Below, one piece after another: positions 1 to 13,000 of a stretch of 64,000 nucleotides of DNA. The translations under genes were made by a program, and so were the position numbers. Source of the stretch: Eopsaltria australis (Eukaryota > Chordata > Aves > Passeriformes > Petroicidae). The stretch covers positions 372,001 through 436,000 of the forward strand of contig JAVTVJ010001358.1 of the NCBI GenBank assembly GCA_034509425.1. Direction: 5' to 3'. The notes under the pieces are model-generated. The model was not told where the DNA came from, did not search any database, and saw only the letters and a list, made by a program, of their open reading frames with translations. The number at the start of each line of letters is the position of its first letter. Position 1 is the stretch's first letter.

Positions 1-3000
1 GCTAAAACCAAGGGTGAGTGAAAGTGAGCCTTGCTTATTGCCAGTGGTGTCTGTAACACATTTTCATTACTGGTTTTCAGTAACAGCAAGAAACTCCCCA
101 CAGAGAAAGACTGTCTCAAATAGACAGCCCAGCTGTTGAAAGAAAAAGGCTGGCAAAGACATCCTCACATGAAGTTGCAGAAACAAGAGAAAGCTTCTCT
201 CAGCATTGCTTCTGCTGCTGAAGCTGTAGATGCCCAGAATGGGTCAGCACAGAAACCCTTGGGGAATGAGCACCATATAGAAAATATCTAGAAAATTTAA
301 ATCTAATAAATATCAGGAAAACTTTTTAAAAACTACAGTTACAGGATTTCCAGGCAAAGAACAAATGTGTGATAGGACACCATCCATGCTTCTAAAAGGC
401 ATAAGTCCTCAGAGCTGTAGTCAGTCATAACATTTAACAAGCCCATCATCCTGGAAGACACCTTTCAGTCACGGAGCAGGTTAGAAAACACTTGCTAAGA
501 ATCCCTCTTAGTACAGGTGCAGTTTATCAGAAGAAATTGTTTATGTCTGTGCTCTATCAGTGTCACAAAATCCTTACACTGTCTTGCCACTCTTTGATTT
601 GTATTTGCCAGTACTCTTTGATTTGTATTTGCCAATGTGGTAATGTCTGCCTTTAGGTTTTACTAGCTTAGATAAGCAACACACTCATGTTTACCAAATG
701 CAACCTCACAAACCTTTCTTGACAATTACTGCCATATTATCAACAGCTTCTTCTGGTGCCACGTAGGTTTATCTTAATTTTATGTCCCTGAAGACAGCAG
801 ATACACCTCAGCATAAAGTGCATTGGGAGCCACAGTGTGGTGAAACAATGGCAGTGGATGGAGTCACACCCATGTCTACCAGTAGAAATTTGTTCAGTTG
901 ATTATTGTTTAGCAGACCCTTTTGGGCTTATATCCCCACCCAGACCTTATCTGACTATGGTCCCCTGAGAAATGCCTGTTGACACCAGTTAGCTGGACTT
1001 CATGGTGTGCACAGTGAGCTTTAAGTAGCACAAACTGCACTAAGCTGAACACACTTGGAAATCAGATATTTTACTTCTTTCTGCCATAGCCTCAACTCAC
1101 TGCATAATTCCAGGTTGAAGCTGAGCAACAATCTACAGTGAATATGGTGACTGAGCCTCGGCTGTTTATAAATTTTCCATGAGTAAAATTGAAGTTCTCC
1201 TGACTTAAAATTCGTGTATTTTATAAAAAGAGAGCATTTTAGAGTTTCTTGGCTGTCTCCCATTTTCTTGGCTGGAGTTCCCAGGCAGACTTGATGTTGT
1301 CAGATGGTGCTCTCAATTCTGAGCAAAAAGGGAAAAAGGCAACTTTTTTCTTGGGGGCTTTAAGGCTTTTCTTCCCAGTTGTCTGATGCCTTTCTCACTG
1401 TCCTCTCATTTCCTGTGAACAAGACATCTAATACCTTTTAAGAAATTTTCTTATTTTCTGCCACGGGGGTATCATCAATTTGTTTGCTGGTTTCTGTGAA
1501 AGTTAGCTGCTCCTCTTTTGACACCGATGTTCTTCTAGTGGGTGATTTCTGATCCAGTCAGCATGCTGCTTTCAGATTTTCTGGCAACTAAGATGCCAAC
1601 TAACCATTCCAACTTGGAGTCTCTAGGCTTCAGAAAGCATCAAAGCCACACACCAAGAATGGAGACCTTCATGAAGTTTGCTTACATTTGTATGCTAGGA
1701 ACCCACAGAGTTCAGGTGAGTCCAAGCCAAAACCATATCCCTCCACATAGCATCAGACATGGTATGAGTCATTTTTAACTCTGCCTGAAGATGTGGGAGT
1801 GTTGAGTGCTGATTTACTGTGGGTCTGAGGAGTATTTTCAGCTTCCTACCATCCATACTAACCACCAGGGTGCACATTCACATGTCCACGCAGCAACCCG
1901 TCCTAAGCCAGTGTTGCATTCATCCACAGAGCATCCTAGCTAGAAGGTGAATACATTTGCTCTTGTTTATATCGCATCTTAACAAGGCTCTCCAAGTCTG
2001 AGGAGTCACTGGGACTTGTTACCCAATTCAGTAATTGACCTAGATTCTTCTGTTGCATTTCCTGGAAAAAAAACCCATATGTTTTGTAATATTTTGTCAG
2101 ATGTTCCACTCAGACCTCCTGGAGCGATTTCTATGACCTTGATCACACTTCTTCAGTCAATCTTACTGGGATGTAAGATTTCATATTCATCTCTCAGAGT
2201 CTCTCACAGCAGACCAGCACAGAGACACACACTTGGAGACCAGAGAACAGCACACTATGATCATCAACTCTGAACTCTCTCAAAACTGAATTCAGGGAGC
2301 AAAGGAATATATTTGAAAGAAGTGCTAATTCAAACAAATACCATTTTATTAGAGGAGCTTGGTAGGCTTATTACCATGTTAAGTGCAGCATGCACATCTT
2401 GGGTTATGCAATAGGGATAGTTTTTGGCAGACTTTTCATTCTACGACTAGCCAGGAGCTGTTACTGGCTCTGAAGTCCACCCTGAGTTGCTAGTCACAGC
2501 CAGTGAAGCACAACCTGAAGTTCTACAGCTTCCATGTTGCTGAAAGCTGCAGAATTTGGCCTTTGGCTGTGCAAGATGTTTTACAAGGGGTGAACACATT
2601 GCCAGACCATTAGCGGTACTGAATTCTAAGCTCTTAATTTAGTTGTTTCCTAGGCTTCTCCTTTTACCAACTGGGAAGGAGGATCAGGTTGTGGGCTACT
2701 CAGGATTGCTAAGTTAGGCTTTCACACTCTGTAGAAGCTGTCTTTCCTCACTAGCTAAGACTTAGGAAAATAAGAAGCCTCTCCTATATGTTAAATGGTT
2801 TTCATATGTCCTCTGACAAACATGCAACCAAATGTCACAAGACAAATTTCAACCAGATACTTTTGAACTCAGTTGAAATTTAGCTTGAGGAAGGCTCCAA
2901 GACACTGTCCTCAAACAGGTAGACAATTGATATCCTAGGAGATGTATTTAAAACAGATAATTTCTCCAAGTATTGCAGACAAGGTTATATATTAATATTC

Positions 3001-6000
3001 TATTTACAAGCAAAAATAAAAAATTTTTACAAGCATTGTGCATTCTCTTTTCAGATAATTGCATAACTATGTATTTCATCCAGGAACTGATATTGTGTTG
3101 CATCTTTATGTTGGAAGTACTTTTTTAATGAGAGAATATGAAAAATATCAACTGAATGGAAAACATTTTATTGCCCTAATTTTTTAAAAAAATGCTCGAA
3201 TAGAATCAGAAAATCATAAAGTAATCTGGATGGTCAGATACACCTCACATGCTTCTAGAAACAGCTGTATATAAAGTACACTGCTGATACTGGGCAAAGA
3301 ATTTTGTTATCTTAGAAGCTGCTATATGCTGTTGCCGTGCGAATTATTTGGCTGGGACTACTGACAGTTTGTCTAACTGGATTGCAAATTGGTTATTAAT
3401 GCAGTGTAGGAAAGTCGTGTGAAACTATCATTCACCTGACACCAGGTCAATATTTATCTACATTTAGATGATGTGGCTATCATGGTGATGGAGGGGCTAC
3501 GAGGAAGTCAGAAATGCCTGGTTTTGAGGTCTTCAGTGCACACACAAGGCGCTTATGCCTCTCTGGCAGGTATGGGAACCCTGGAAGGTTCATATATACC
3601 ACCCTGGAAGAATCAAAGATCCCAAGGTAGCACTGCTGCCAGTGCATGTGTTTCCTTAAGTGTATCATTTTGTTCCTAAACAGACTGGAAAGGCTCCAGT
3701 TTAGGTGAGGAAAAGAAGATGCTATTCCTGCTTCTCAAGTTAGTTGCCCATCTTAGCCATATTCAACTAAGTGTCCCTTCTCTTGTGGGGATTATTTCAC
3801 ATCAATACTTGATTTTGTCAGCCTCATCTGTCCTCTTCCAGTATCCCTCCTTCTCTCTCTGCTGCCTTTATAAACAGATAAATTTAAAACATACTCTGAG
3901 TAAAAAAATCAGAGAACTTCAATAAAAGGTTTAGAGCAGCATTCAATCAACATAAAACAATTCCCAAAGCCCATTCAACTAAGCAAACTTCAAGCCATTT
4001 GATTTTAATTTACTCAAAAATTCCAATAAGGAATTAGAAGAAGAGGAAGAGAGAAAGGAAGAAAAGAACAAACATAACTTTTACTCTTGCTTCCAGAGGT
4101 GTTCCGCTGATAGAAATTCCAAGAGGAAGTATGGCTCAGACATAAGCCCGCTTTGTGTCTCACTTTAAGTACCCTTTGTCCTTTTTGGGCCCTTCCCCCG
4201 GGTGGGACTTGTGGTCATTTGATGACTTAGGAGCTGATTTGGGGCTCCAGAGGTGGGTGTGGAGCATTACCTCCAGTGTGCCAGGGACTGGTGGCCACTG
4301 CAGGGCTGGGACAGAGGCCCAGGGGCCCAGGGGGGTGGGGTGTGCAGGGCAGGGCATCCCCTCACTAGGACAAGGCCCCACACATGCATCCAAAATGTTT
4401 CAAGCCAGCAATCCTTCCAGTCTCTCACAGCCTTTGGGATCTGATACTGGTAGTTTTCTCTGAGATGCTATTGTACATTAGCCAGCTCCTTCTCAATACA
4501 GCAGGAGTGTTTGAAACAAGAATAAATTCCATGATTTGCTGGTCATGGCAGGTGTGTGTGCAACAGGAATACGGACAACTGCCTCAGCTGATTGGCATCA
4601 TGTCTGCCCCAAAGTCAAGACAGAGCTGTGAGTGTGCAGTCTTCAGGTAGCTGGTTGTGCCTGCTGGAGAGCAGGGGATCCTTGCCTCATTATCTTCTGA
4701 GTTTTCAGTCTGCTGGCCCTTCCTCAGGAGCAACTGTCTGGAGTTTATATAGCTGCTGGAGCCAGGAGATAGAGAACATATGGAACACCAAAACATGACT
4801 TCCATGTCAAAGCAGCCTGGTGGCAGCCTGCTCAACTGCAGAAGCAGACTGGGAAGATAGACCTGAGTCCTGCATCATTGCCACGACCCAGAGATGGTAC
4901 TGGAAGAGCTGGACAGTGAATCAGGGAGCTCACATTGCAGGAAGGAAGTGGAGGAGGGAGGTACTTTGGTCCTTTGGCCCACGAGGTCTAAAACAGATGC
5001 CTGAAACCATTCTTACAGGATTTTGTGCCAGAAGAAAATGTTATCTATCAGGGTACTTCTCTGACTGACCTGATGTTAAGCCACACTGTAGACCAAGGGT
5101 AAGCAGAAGCTCATGACAGCAGCACACCAGCAGGGACTTCTGTCTGGTAGATGTCATGGGATCCCTGCAGATGGAAATCTCAGCTCAACTGTGACTTCAG
5201 GACAGACACTGTGCAGTGTTACTCAGCTGTGTAAATCCAGCACACGGAGCACTCGTTTGTTTTACAGTTAGAGACCCACCTGTCATAACAGATAAAAATA
5301 GATCTTTTTTTGTTTTTCAAATACTTTAATTGGCATTAGAGTTTATCCATTTAAGAGCAAATTGCAATGATTCCCACTCCCCTCCCTCCCCCCAAGGAAT
5401 TGCATTTGCTAGTTTTGAATAACAAAGGGATTATAGACAAAATCTGACAAATGCCACACTAATGACCCAAGTTTCAGGCTATCCACCTGCTGAAATGTCC
5501 CCGGCTATGTGAGTATGTTCCCATAGAAAGGGAGGGAGAGAAAAGAGAGAGAAGAAAAAGATTAGTAGATAAAGGAAAGACCTTGGGATGTGAAACCAGA
5601 TAAACACCACAGGTAGGACTGAGATGCCTATAGGCTGAATAAAGCTTTACACCATGAGTAATCCTGTAGATATTAGGTGGCCAAATGATGAGAAAAAAAA
5701 ATGTTACTATGTGAGTAAGAAATCCCAATTTGGCCAATACTCAAATGAGAATGAAAAGAGCTTATCAGCAAAAGAGATTAAAGATTATTTTTAAAGTAAT
5801 TTTAAAGTACTTTTAACATTTATTTGTATTCAAAACAAAACTATCATGGGACTTAATTTTTCCAGTGTTTTCACTGTTAAGGAAGAAAGCTTTACAGCTT
5901 TCTAAAACCTGATGCATAAACCACCGTAACTGTCAGGTAAGATTTTCTTATAATACATCATCATCCGGTTCTTCAGAAGGAAGAAGACAATGGTCTGTAT

Positions 6001-7088
6001 ACAAAATAACCTTCACATTATTATGTCTTGATCAGAAAAAGGAAAGGGTAATTTTAGACACCTCTTTATTTGGCAGCTTTGCAGGATCTTAGTAGACTAT
6101 GAATTACCTTGTTTGAGCAGATCCATATCAGCTATGTAATTACACTTCCCAAGGACAAACCCACCCAAATCAAAGCAGGGATCATCAAACATCATGCAAC
6201 ATCTAGGCTCCCCCTTGAAATCAAAAACACTGCAGTACTGAGAGCATTTCAAGAAAGGGGGATGTAAACAACTTGACTGTCTTCTCCAGTTTCTTTCAGT
6301 AAGTTGCATGATTTAGGGCATGTTCCTCCCAAGTCCAGAAAACACTCTAGGTGCTTACTATCTTCTAGCTAAGGAAGAATATACTAAGGTATGTTATTGC
6401 CAAATGCACAGTGTTATCAGCTTGGAAAAAAATTAGAATTAAGGTCTCCACTTTTAGCTGGGATCAGGTAGAAATAGTGTCATGGAAAAAAGCCCTATTC
6501 AAACTGAAACACTGCGCTGGAATGCAAGACAGAATTTCTTTGATCTTTTCTATGCATTCAAACTGTAAATATCTAACCTGTGATCAATCATCACATAATC
6601 CAAACTTTTTCTCTTTAATGCCCAAGCTAATAGAGAAAAAATAATGTGGATCAATAAAATTGTAACATCTTGACAGATGCTGTAGATACACACTAAGCTA
6701 ACATGGCAGATCTACAGTAAATTACAGCACTTAATCTATGCATGTCATTTTCTCGGGAAGAACATAGGTTTGTGTAATTCCTGTTCACTCCCACTCTAAT
6801 GACTCCATCATGTGAACCTGTACAGGCTTTGGTTTCCTTCTCATGCAACCAGTGGCAATGAGTAACAGGTCTCAGCCAGCCAGTGTTTACAGGGTAAGGC
6901 AGAGGGTGGAATCCAGTCTGCCTCACCGATACTTTAGGCATGTTTGTTCAGGGTAGCAGAGGCAAGGAAAGGTCTGATGCACTGCATCTAAATTTGCTTT
7001 TTGCAAGGAAAGCATTTAAGAAAACATATACCCCCACGCTCAGCTTCTTCCTTGTCTCCGCTCTTCAGAGGAGTTCATGAGCTCAGTA
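1..7088. other. Unique sequence without a recognisable gene
   Basis: No coding gene, RNA gene or mobile element is recognised in this stretch. Open frames are all about 100 codons or shorter, overlap one another on both strands, and show no domain motif. A GC-richer patch at about 4180-4380 produces several overlapping frames on both strands, which is what composition alone would give. A short tandem duplication (589-634) is listed separately. The rest is ordinary AT-leaning, CpG-poor vertebrate noncoding DNA. Confidence 0.7.
589..634. repeat. Two-copy 24-bp tandem duplication
   Basis: A 22-base stretch beginning ACTCTTTGATTTG at 589-610 is repeated without mismatch at 613-634, separated by GT, so the period is 24 bases. 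Perfect identity points to a recent local slippage or duplication event. No function is implied. Confidence 0.9.
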
Positions 7089-7252
7089 GTGCCCAGCTGC
7101 ACCAGGGGAGATTTAGACTGGACATTGGGAGGGATTTCTTCACAGAAGGGGTGGTTAGACATTGGAATGGGCTGCCCACAGAGGCAGTGGAGTTACCATC
7201 CTCGGAGGTGTTTAAGGAAAGACTGGACGTGGCACTTAACACCATGGTCTAG
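7089..7252 (+). pseudogene. CR1 ORF2 C-terminal tail, still in frame
   Basis: The forward frame ending with the stop at 7250-7252 reads as the conserved extreme C-terminus of the CR1 ORF2 protein, which carries endonuclease and reverse transcriptase. It keeps [10 protein letters not shown], then RHWNGLP, then [11 protein letters not shown] followed by a stop. The frame is open because the fragment is short, not because the protein is functional: endonuclease and reverse transcriptase domains are entirely absent. An ATG at 7001 lies in unrelated flanking sequence and is not a real start. Confidence 0.85.
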
Positions 7253-7331
7253 CTGACATGGTCATGTTTGGTCAAAGGTTGGACTCAATGATCTCAGAGG
7301 TCTTTTGCAGCCTAAGTCATTCTATTATTCT
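7089..7331 (+). mobile_element. CR1 LINE fragment: ORF2 tail plus 3' end
   Basis: This is a 5'-truncated insertion of a chicken-repeat-1 non-LTR retrotransposon. It contains the conserved CR1 3' block: a run beginning GCACCAGGGGAG, the motif TGGAATGGGCTGCCCA, then GGTTGGACTCAATGATCTC. It ends in the short imperfect ATTCT-type repeats (TCATTCTATTATTCT) typical of the CR1 3' terminus, with no poly-A tail. The retained region is the last part of ORF2 plus the short 3' UTR. The GACATGGTCATGTTTGGTCAAAGG stretch resembles CR1 subfamilies spread in Neoaves, but I assign that from memory. It differs from the remembered consensus at scattered positions, so it is not a recent insertion. Confidence 0.93.
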
Positions 7332-9049
7332 CGGAACTCTTCAAGGCAAAGCCAGTCCTTCCAAGTTTTTATCTTCCCCCAATGATATGAGGAGCTAGCA
7401 GCAATTTCCAGATGTCTCTGGCTTCCAAAAGCCAATCTTCATGACCTTCCTTGAAGGACCTTGAAGAACATGCCTGGTCAGATGTTGCAGCACGGTCCCT
7501 GCTGCAGGTTGGGAAGTGGAGCCAGGCAATGCGCCCTGGGCTCTGCTTGGGGAGGGGAGCCACACATGCCCGCTCTCTTGGCAAATGCTCCCCGCACCAG
7601 AGCACAGGCTGCCCCAGGGGACCACCAGCCCCCACGCTGTCCAGGGGTGGCCATCAGGCAGCCACTGTGCCTGAGGAAAAAGCCCACAGGAGCTCACCAC
7701 CACCCAAGAGGTGCCATTTTGAACCATAGCTCTTTCACACACACACTCTGGCCAGTAGTAAGAGTTAGGATGATCTGAAGAACACGATGTCAAAACTAGC
7801 TGGGGTGGGTGTTATGCAGTGGTAGTCCTATGTAAAAAAAAAAAAAAAAAAAAAAGGTATCCCAGAACTTGTCTTGGAGCACTAAACATCCCTACCTGTG
7901 TTGGGACTTCTGTAACTAAAATGCAACCTCTCTTGCCCCTGTATTCTGCTTGTCCTTCTCCGTTGGAGGCCAGCCTTGGCAACACCGGGGAGCCCTGCAC
8001 AGCAAGGGGAAGCAAAGACTGTAGTTTACAGCTGTGCTGAGCAGCTGAGCAGAGAACTTTCTCTTGGTAGTGGTGTTACTCTATAGCACTCATAGCATCA
8101 ATAAGTTCCTCTTCGAAGAAGGCATCTTTAAAGTCCATATTCAAAAAGAAGAGCTTGATTATTTTTCCCCCACACTGTTTGTTTTCCTAGAAATGTTAAA
8201 ATCATTGAGGTAACATTCTGACTTCTCGTGGTATGCAGCTGACAAAAATTAGTGATGCTATTTATTATTCCCACCATAAAGAAACAGAGCTTCAACAGTA
8301 TCCAGTTAAATTATTTTCTCATCTCTTTTACTCCAGGAACTTTTTAAAAATATTGCTGAATATTTCACTTCAGCCACTCTATAAATTAGTCTCATCTGAA
8401 TGAGTTTCCATCCTTCCTTTATATATGGCTTTCACTGCATTTGTATTTGTATCACAGCTGTTGCCTATGTCAGTTTTCTTTCCCTTCACTTAGCCTTTGC
8501 ATTTTCAGTTCCTACAGAAAGAAATTTATGGCTGAATCAGCAAGGATAATGTCTGTTTAGGCATGGTCTGTGGGGAAAACAACTGGAGGCACATTGCCTG
8601 GCCTCTGTCTTTCTCAAAGTAATTTTTTCTATAGAGATACATTTGCTGCAATGGTGGTGTTCCTACCCAAATGGGTATGAGAGCTTAGAGCTGAGGAAGA
8701 TGTGGAAAGCAAGGGAAGAGCAGTGTTTTTGTTGAATGAGAGCTCTCTTCAACACTCCACCTCCAGGAAGTGGCAGGCATGGGAAAGGACTGGAACGTTT
8801 TTGGCTAACGTGAGGGCACATCTGCTTTGTCACACTGTGAAATGGAGCTGATATGCAAAAGGGAGCCTCCTTGCTCTGTTCACCACTGCCAGCTCTTGTG
8901 GTTTAATGTGAAACCTGTAATATTAGCTGTTTTTCTTGTAGCTTCAACTCCTTGGGGCGTGTGTGGGTGAGTCTTTCAGCTTCTACTTGTAGAGTAAGGT
9001 TAAAGCTTTCTCGGTAGGAAAGGGGAGTAAAAAACAAGACCCAAGTGTA
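7332..9049. other. Unique sequence, GC-richer block then A-run
   Basis: No gene is recognised. Between about 7369 and 7800 the sequence is GC-richer and carries overlapping frames up to 132 codons on the minus strand and 105 on the plus strand. None shows a known motif. The block ends near the 22-base A-run at 7834-7855, so an old retrocopy was considered, but no parent gene or target-site duplication can be identified. The remainder is AT-leaning unique sequence. Confidence 0.6.
7834..7855 (+). repeat. 22-base A homopolymer
   Basis: An uninterrupted run of 22 adenines. No AATAAA lies 10-30 bases upstream on the plus strand, so a processed-transcript origin is not supported by the usual signal. 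It may be a simple mononucleotide microsatellite. Confidence 0.95.
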
Positions 9050-9570
9050 TCCCAATAGCTAAAGAGCCCAGAGGCAAATAAAACATGCACAATTATTTTA
9101 ATGAATATCATTTGCATGCCAGTTGCAGGAATTTTGAACCAGGCTGATGATCTTTAGCTTGGCAACCTACAAGGCTCCTTAATAATGTCGTGGTCAATCA
9201 TCTTTTATAAACACCTTTCATTTTATGGTATTTCTCTTCCAACTCTCTGAAGCCCTCAAGTATATGCTGTTGGACTGAACCATGTGAGACTCTGTTACTA
9301 GTCTCAGAAAAGCACTGAAGATATTAACCTGTTCGTGTCTGTAAACACAAATAAAAAGTTATAAAAATGCCATTTATACTGGTCACCATTAAGGTATACG
9401 ATTTTGCCTTTTGCCTGATTAGAGCTACCATGGCATTATCTACTCTAAGATGCCATGGTGACTTTAAACAATCGGAAATGGCAATTATTCAAATGCTAAT
9501 GTTGAGCATTGCATTATTAACTGCAACATTCAGGTTTGTAGGGACAGAAACAAATTCAAGAAGGTGAGAA
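9050..9570. promoter_or_regulatory. Candidate conserved noncoding element (POU/homeodomain motifs)
   Basis: This AT-rich stretch has a dense set of motifs typical of vertebrate developmental enhancers. It holds a perfect POU octamer ATTTGCAT at 9110-9117, the octamer variant ATGCTAAT at 9493-9500, several TAAT cores, and a perfect 10-bp inverted repeat at 9427-9436 / 9450-9459. A 66-codon frame across it (9367-9567) has no recognisable domain. Classification as an enhancer is inference from motif density; conservation cannot be seen from one sequence. Confidence 0.3.
9427..9459. other. Perfect 10-bp hairpin, 13-base loop
   Basis: ACCATGGCAT (9427-9436) pairs exactly with ATGCCATGGT (9450-9459) around a 13-base spacer, and a T-G wobble at 9437/9449 could extend the stem inwards. 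It could be a protein-binding inverted repeat or a small cruciform. The stem is too short for a typical microRNA precursor. Confidence 0.85.
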
Positions 9571-10014
9571 ACTTTGTGTGAGAACTAAAGCACACAAAGA
9601 GAAAATAGCAAATCTGTAAGATTAAAAATACTGGGTGGCCTCTAATATCTTGGGTTCTGTTTAGTTCTGTGAATAAGAGCTACTGAAATAAGAGCTAACA
9701 AACCCATTGATATCCTTCGTTAAACCATCAGAATATAAATCTCCCCTCCTACATCCCCAGAAATGTGTCCCATGTCTTCATTTAACACTTACAGATATAT
9801 ATCTAAAAGGGGGGGGTTATAAAGGAAAGCCAAGTTTTTCCAAAGGATGCTCAAGATGAATGGCAACAAAGGTTGTTCAGAAATTTTATTCATGTTGGAG
9901 AACTGCCAGCTGCACCTTTTTAATATTTGAAAAATTAATTGTACTTGTCAAAGACCCTTTCAAGACAGATGCTTTAATTCCTTTTAAAAATGCAAGATCA
10001 AAATATGTATCATC

Positions 10015-10080
10015 AGTTTATTTATTACTTTATTTATTAGTATTATTTGGTTTATTTATTACTATTATTACTTTATTTTG
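10015..10080. repeat. TTTATT-rich degenerate repeat
   Basis: GTTTATTTATTACT occurs at about 10016 and again at about 10050, embedded in other TTTATT and TATTA units. This gives an imperfect tandem repeat of roughly 34 bases. It is low-complexity AT sequence. Confidence 0.8.
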
Positions 10081-13000
10081 AAAAATTACAAACCATGTCC
10101 AGGATCAAATTCATGACACAGTCATACAAGCTGATTTTTAAAATCAAATTTTGGGCATTTATTTATTTTGATAAGCATAGGCTGTTTTTCCGTCATTAAT
10201 ATTTAAGAAGAAAGAAAAGAAAACATAAAGAATATATTATGTGTCTTTTTTTAAAGTGGGAAAACCTTTCCTAGAAAGACGACAGGCATCCAACAAATGC
10301 TAGGTGTGCAAAAAAAAGACACTTTACTTTCCTCTAATATTTTACTTATCCTGTGTGGCTGGAGCATCGTATTGCACTGTTACTGTCGGTCTCATGCAAG
10401 GAAAGTAGATGAGTGATAAGGGCCAAAAGGTGAGGGAGGAGCTAAGAAGCTGATACAGGTGAGATCTGAAGTAGGTAAGGACAGCAACTGTACCTGTCCC
10501 CAGGTAGGATGTGCTGTGTTAGCATTCAAAAGAAAGCAAATTAAAACTGGGTGATCCAGTTTTGTTACACTGACCCCATTCTGTATTTCTAAGCCTATCA
10601 TTTGTATTTCTTTTATTCTATGTCTCTATTAAAATTGTTATTAAAAAAGTTTTATAGGCTTTCATAGTACATTATTAGAATTTCTCCCACCCACATAGTT
10701 AAATACATTCTGTCCCACTTCTCAAAGTATGGTGTATAATATATGACTGGGAATCAATGGTCATATCTACTGTACATATAGAGCTGGATATTGGCCAGTT
10801 ATTCCAGACAGATGTCTGGTTCCCAGAGAGTATTTGCCTTAAGGAGTGGTATCTGAAGAAGTTTTATAACTGCCCTCCATTGTTGTTCCCCCTCTCCTCA
10901 GTGTTTCTGCTCTGAGGTGTCTCTTATCACTTTTTAGATCACATTTTCCCCAGCTATTTCCTGGCATCCACTTTGTGTATCTGATTTTTTTATTACCATT
11001 CTCTGGACACTGAGATAAATGGCATGGGAGTAATTAAACAATCCTATATCCAGTGAGTCAGTAAAGATAGATTGATACTTGCGGCTTTAAAAACTGCTTT
11101 CCATGAAGTGCACTGCTGATGTGCATGTAAAAGTGCAAATATCCAGAAAAGCAAATTAGCTTTGTCTCAGCTAATATAGAACACATACTGCAGACTTTTG
11201 GATTCAGGCAACTTAAAAGGCTTCTATTTTATGATATATTCATCAACCTGAAATCAGAGTGTCTTGAACCATTAGTGATTAAAGTTTGTGTGGGACAATA
11301 ATGAATTAACAGCAGCATCAGCACTGGATTACAGGAAAGTTGTAGAAAAATCAAGTTCTTCTAAAAGTACCTAAGCAAAACCCATCCTTGGGTACAGTAC
11401 TTCTGTACTTCTCGATATAGGAGGCAGGGTTCACACAGAACAGGTGAGAGCAGCAGCTGATGTTTCCAGAGTCCTGTAGTCTTCACAGTAGAGCTTGAAG
11501 ACTGAAATTAGGTGTGAGCTAAATATTGGAGTAGGCTTGATATTAGTAACACATCCAGGAGAATTTGATGGGTGATGGCATCACCTAGCAGGAAGGAAAG
11601 TCATAATAAGATCCAATGCCTAGAAGCTGAATGTTGACAAAATTCAGTCTAGAAATAAGATCTGAACTTTAGCTGCCAGAGTGATTAACTACTAGAATAA
11701 TGTGTGCTGGGCTGAATAAATTCCTGCATACACAGACCATCCATTTTTCTAAATGACTGAACTTCAAAGAGGAGTGCTGAGCGCAGTGCAGAAATTACCA
11801 AGTACATTTTTCTGGCAAGTGTCATGTGTCATGGAAAAGGTCATACTATCTCATCAACACTACACCTTCAGGTCTTCAGATTCTCTTCCTTTGCTTCTTC
11901 ATCATATCCGGAGGCCTGCATGGCTGCTGCAAGGCCACAGGTACCACCCAACCCCAACACTGCTCTTTGGGACATGGTCTCACTGCAAGCTTGAAACTTA
12001 GAGCAGGAAAATTGAAAATATTTTTTAACAGGTTTTTGAACCAGCATGGGACTACTTTCAAACTAACCAAAGTTGTTCATCCAGATTTTAAAAATCTGTG
12101 GGTTCATCTTCTTTGACACAAATTCCTCTAAATAAGGCCTCATGTATTTCTTTTTGGGCAGAAATAGTAAAAACAAAACTACTAGAATGTAGTTTGTGGC
12201 AGAGGTCTCCAGTATTGATGAGTTAGGAACCAGAGATATTTTCTTCTGCTAATCTGTTCAATTTCTGCCTTCTCAGGAAGGCAATGTATCTCTGGCATGT
12301 ATCTATATATACCAGAAGACCTGCTCCAATGAATGCTTAAGTCACATTTTACAGATAGTTCTGAACTGGGGACAAGAAAAGGGAAAGCTTTTGGCTGCTG
12401 TTACCCCCTCCCAGCTCACGTCTTCCAAGATGAGCTAACTGGTCCCCTCTCTTTAGAAAAAATTCAAAAAATGACAGGGATTTATATTTGCTCTGTGTTT
12501 TCAGACAGCAAAGTCCACGTCTTTTCAAAGTATATCTTCTGAAGGTGCAGGAAGAGTCAGAATAAGGGCTTTCACTGGGTCCCTGTCTGTCCCCACACTC
12601 AGTAAGGTGTTTCCCGTTTGCCTGCAGAGCATCTTCAGTGCCTCATTGCCTTTTGCATTGTGTCTTTGTAAAACTACAGACTATTTGAAATTTCACCAGC
12701 TTTCACTTTGTTTATATAGATTTGGTAGGGTTCAAGGCTCAAAATGAAAAGCAGGGATCTGAAATTTGGGATGGGCTACAACTGCCCAGTCTCACAGAAA
12801 AATAAAAAAGAAACATGAGATTTATAATGAAAGAAAAAAAAAAAGAGCCAACAATTGCACATAAATATATATTATTTAGAGCAAAACTCCACTCTTACAC
12901 AGATTTTTGATTTTTCAGCCTGTGGATAAATATTTATAATTAAATATTTAATTTCAAATAATTAATGAGCACAGCACCCTGAGACCTCAAAACTTGCTTA

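Noticed and set aside
3198..3245. Possible reversed CR1 3' end (AGAATCAGAAAATCATAAAG followed by TCTGGATGG).
   Set aside because: The likeness to the CR1 terminal repeats covers only about 30 bases of AT-rich sequence and the expected next block (gacctctgagatcatc) is absent.
4155..4470. GC-rich patch with frames on both strands, considered as a CpG island or exon.
   Set aside because: It is GC-rich but almost devoid of CpG, and no frame shows a protein motif.
7369..7855. Processed pseudogene ending in the 22-base A-run.
   Set aside because: No parent gene is recognisable, there is no polyadenylation signal upstream, and no target-site duplication is visible. The overlapping frames are explained by GC-richness.
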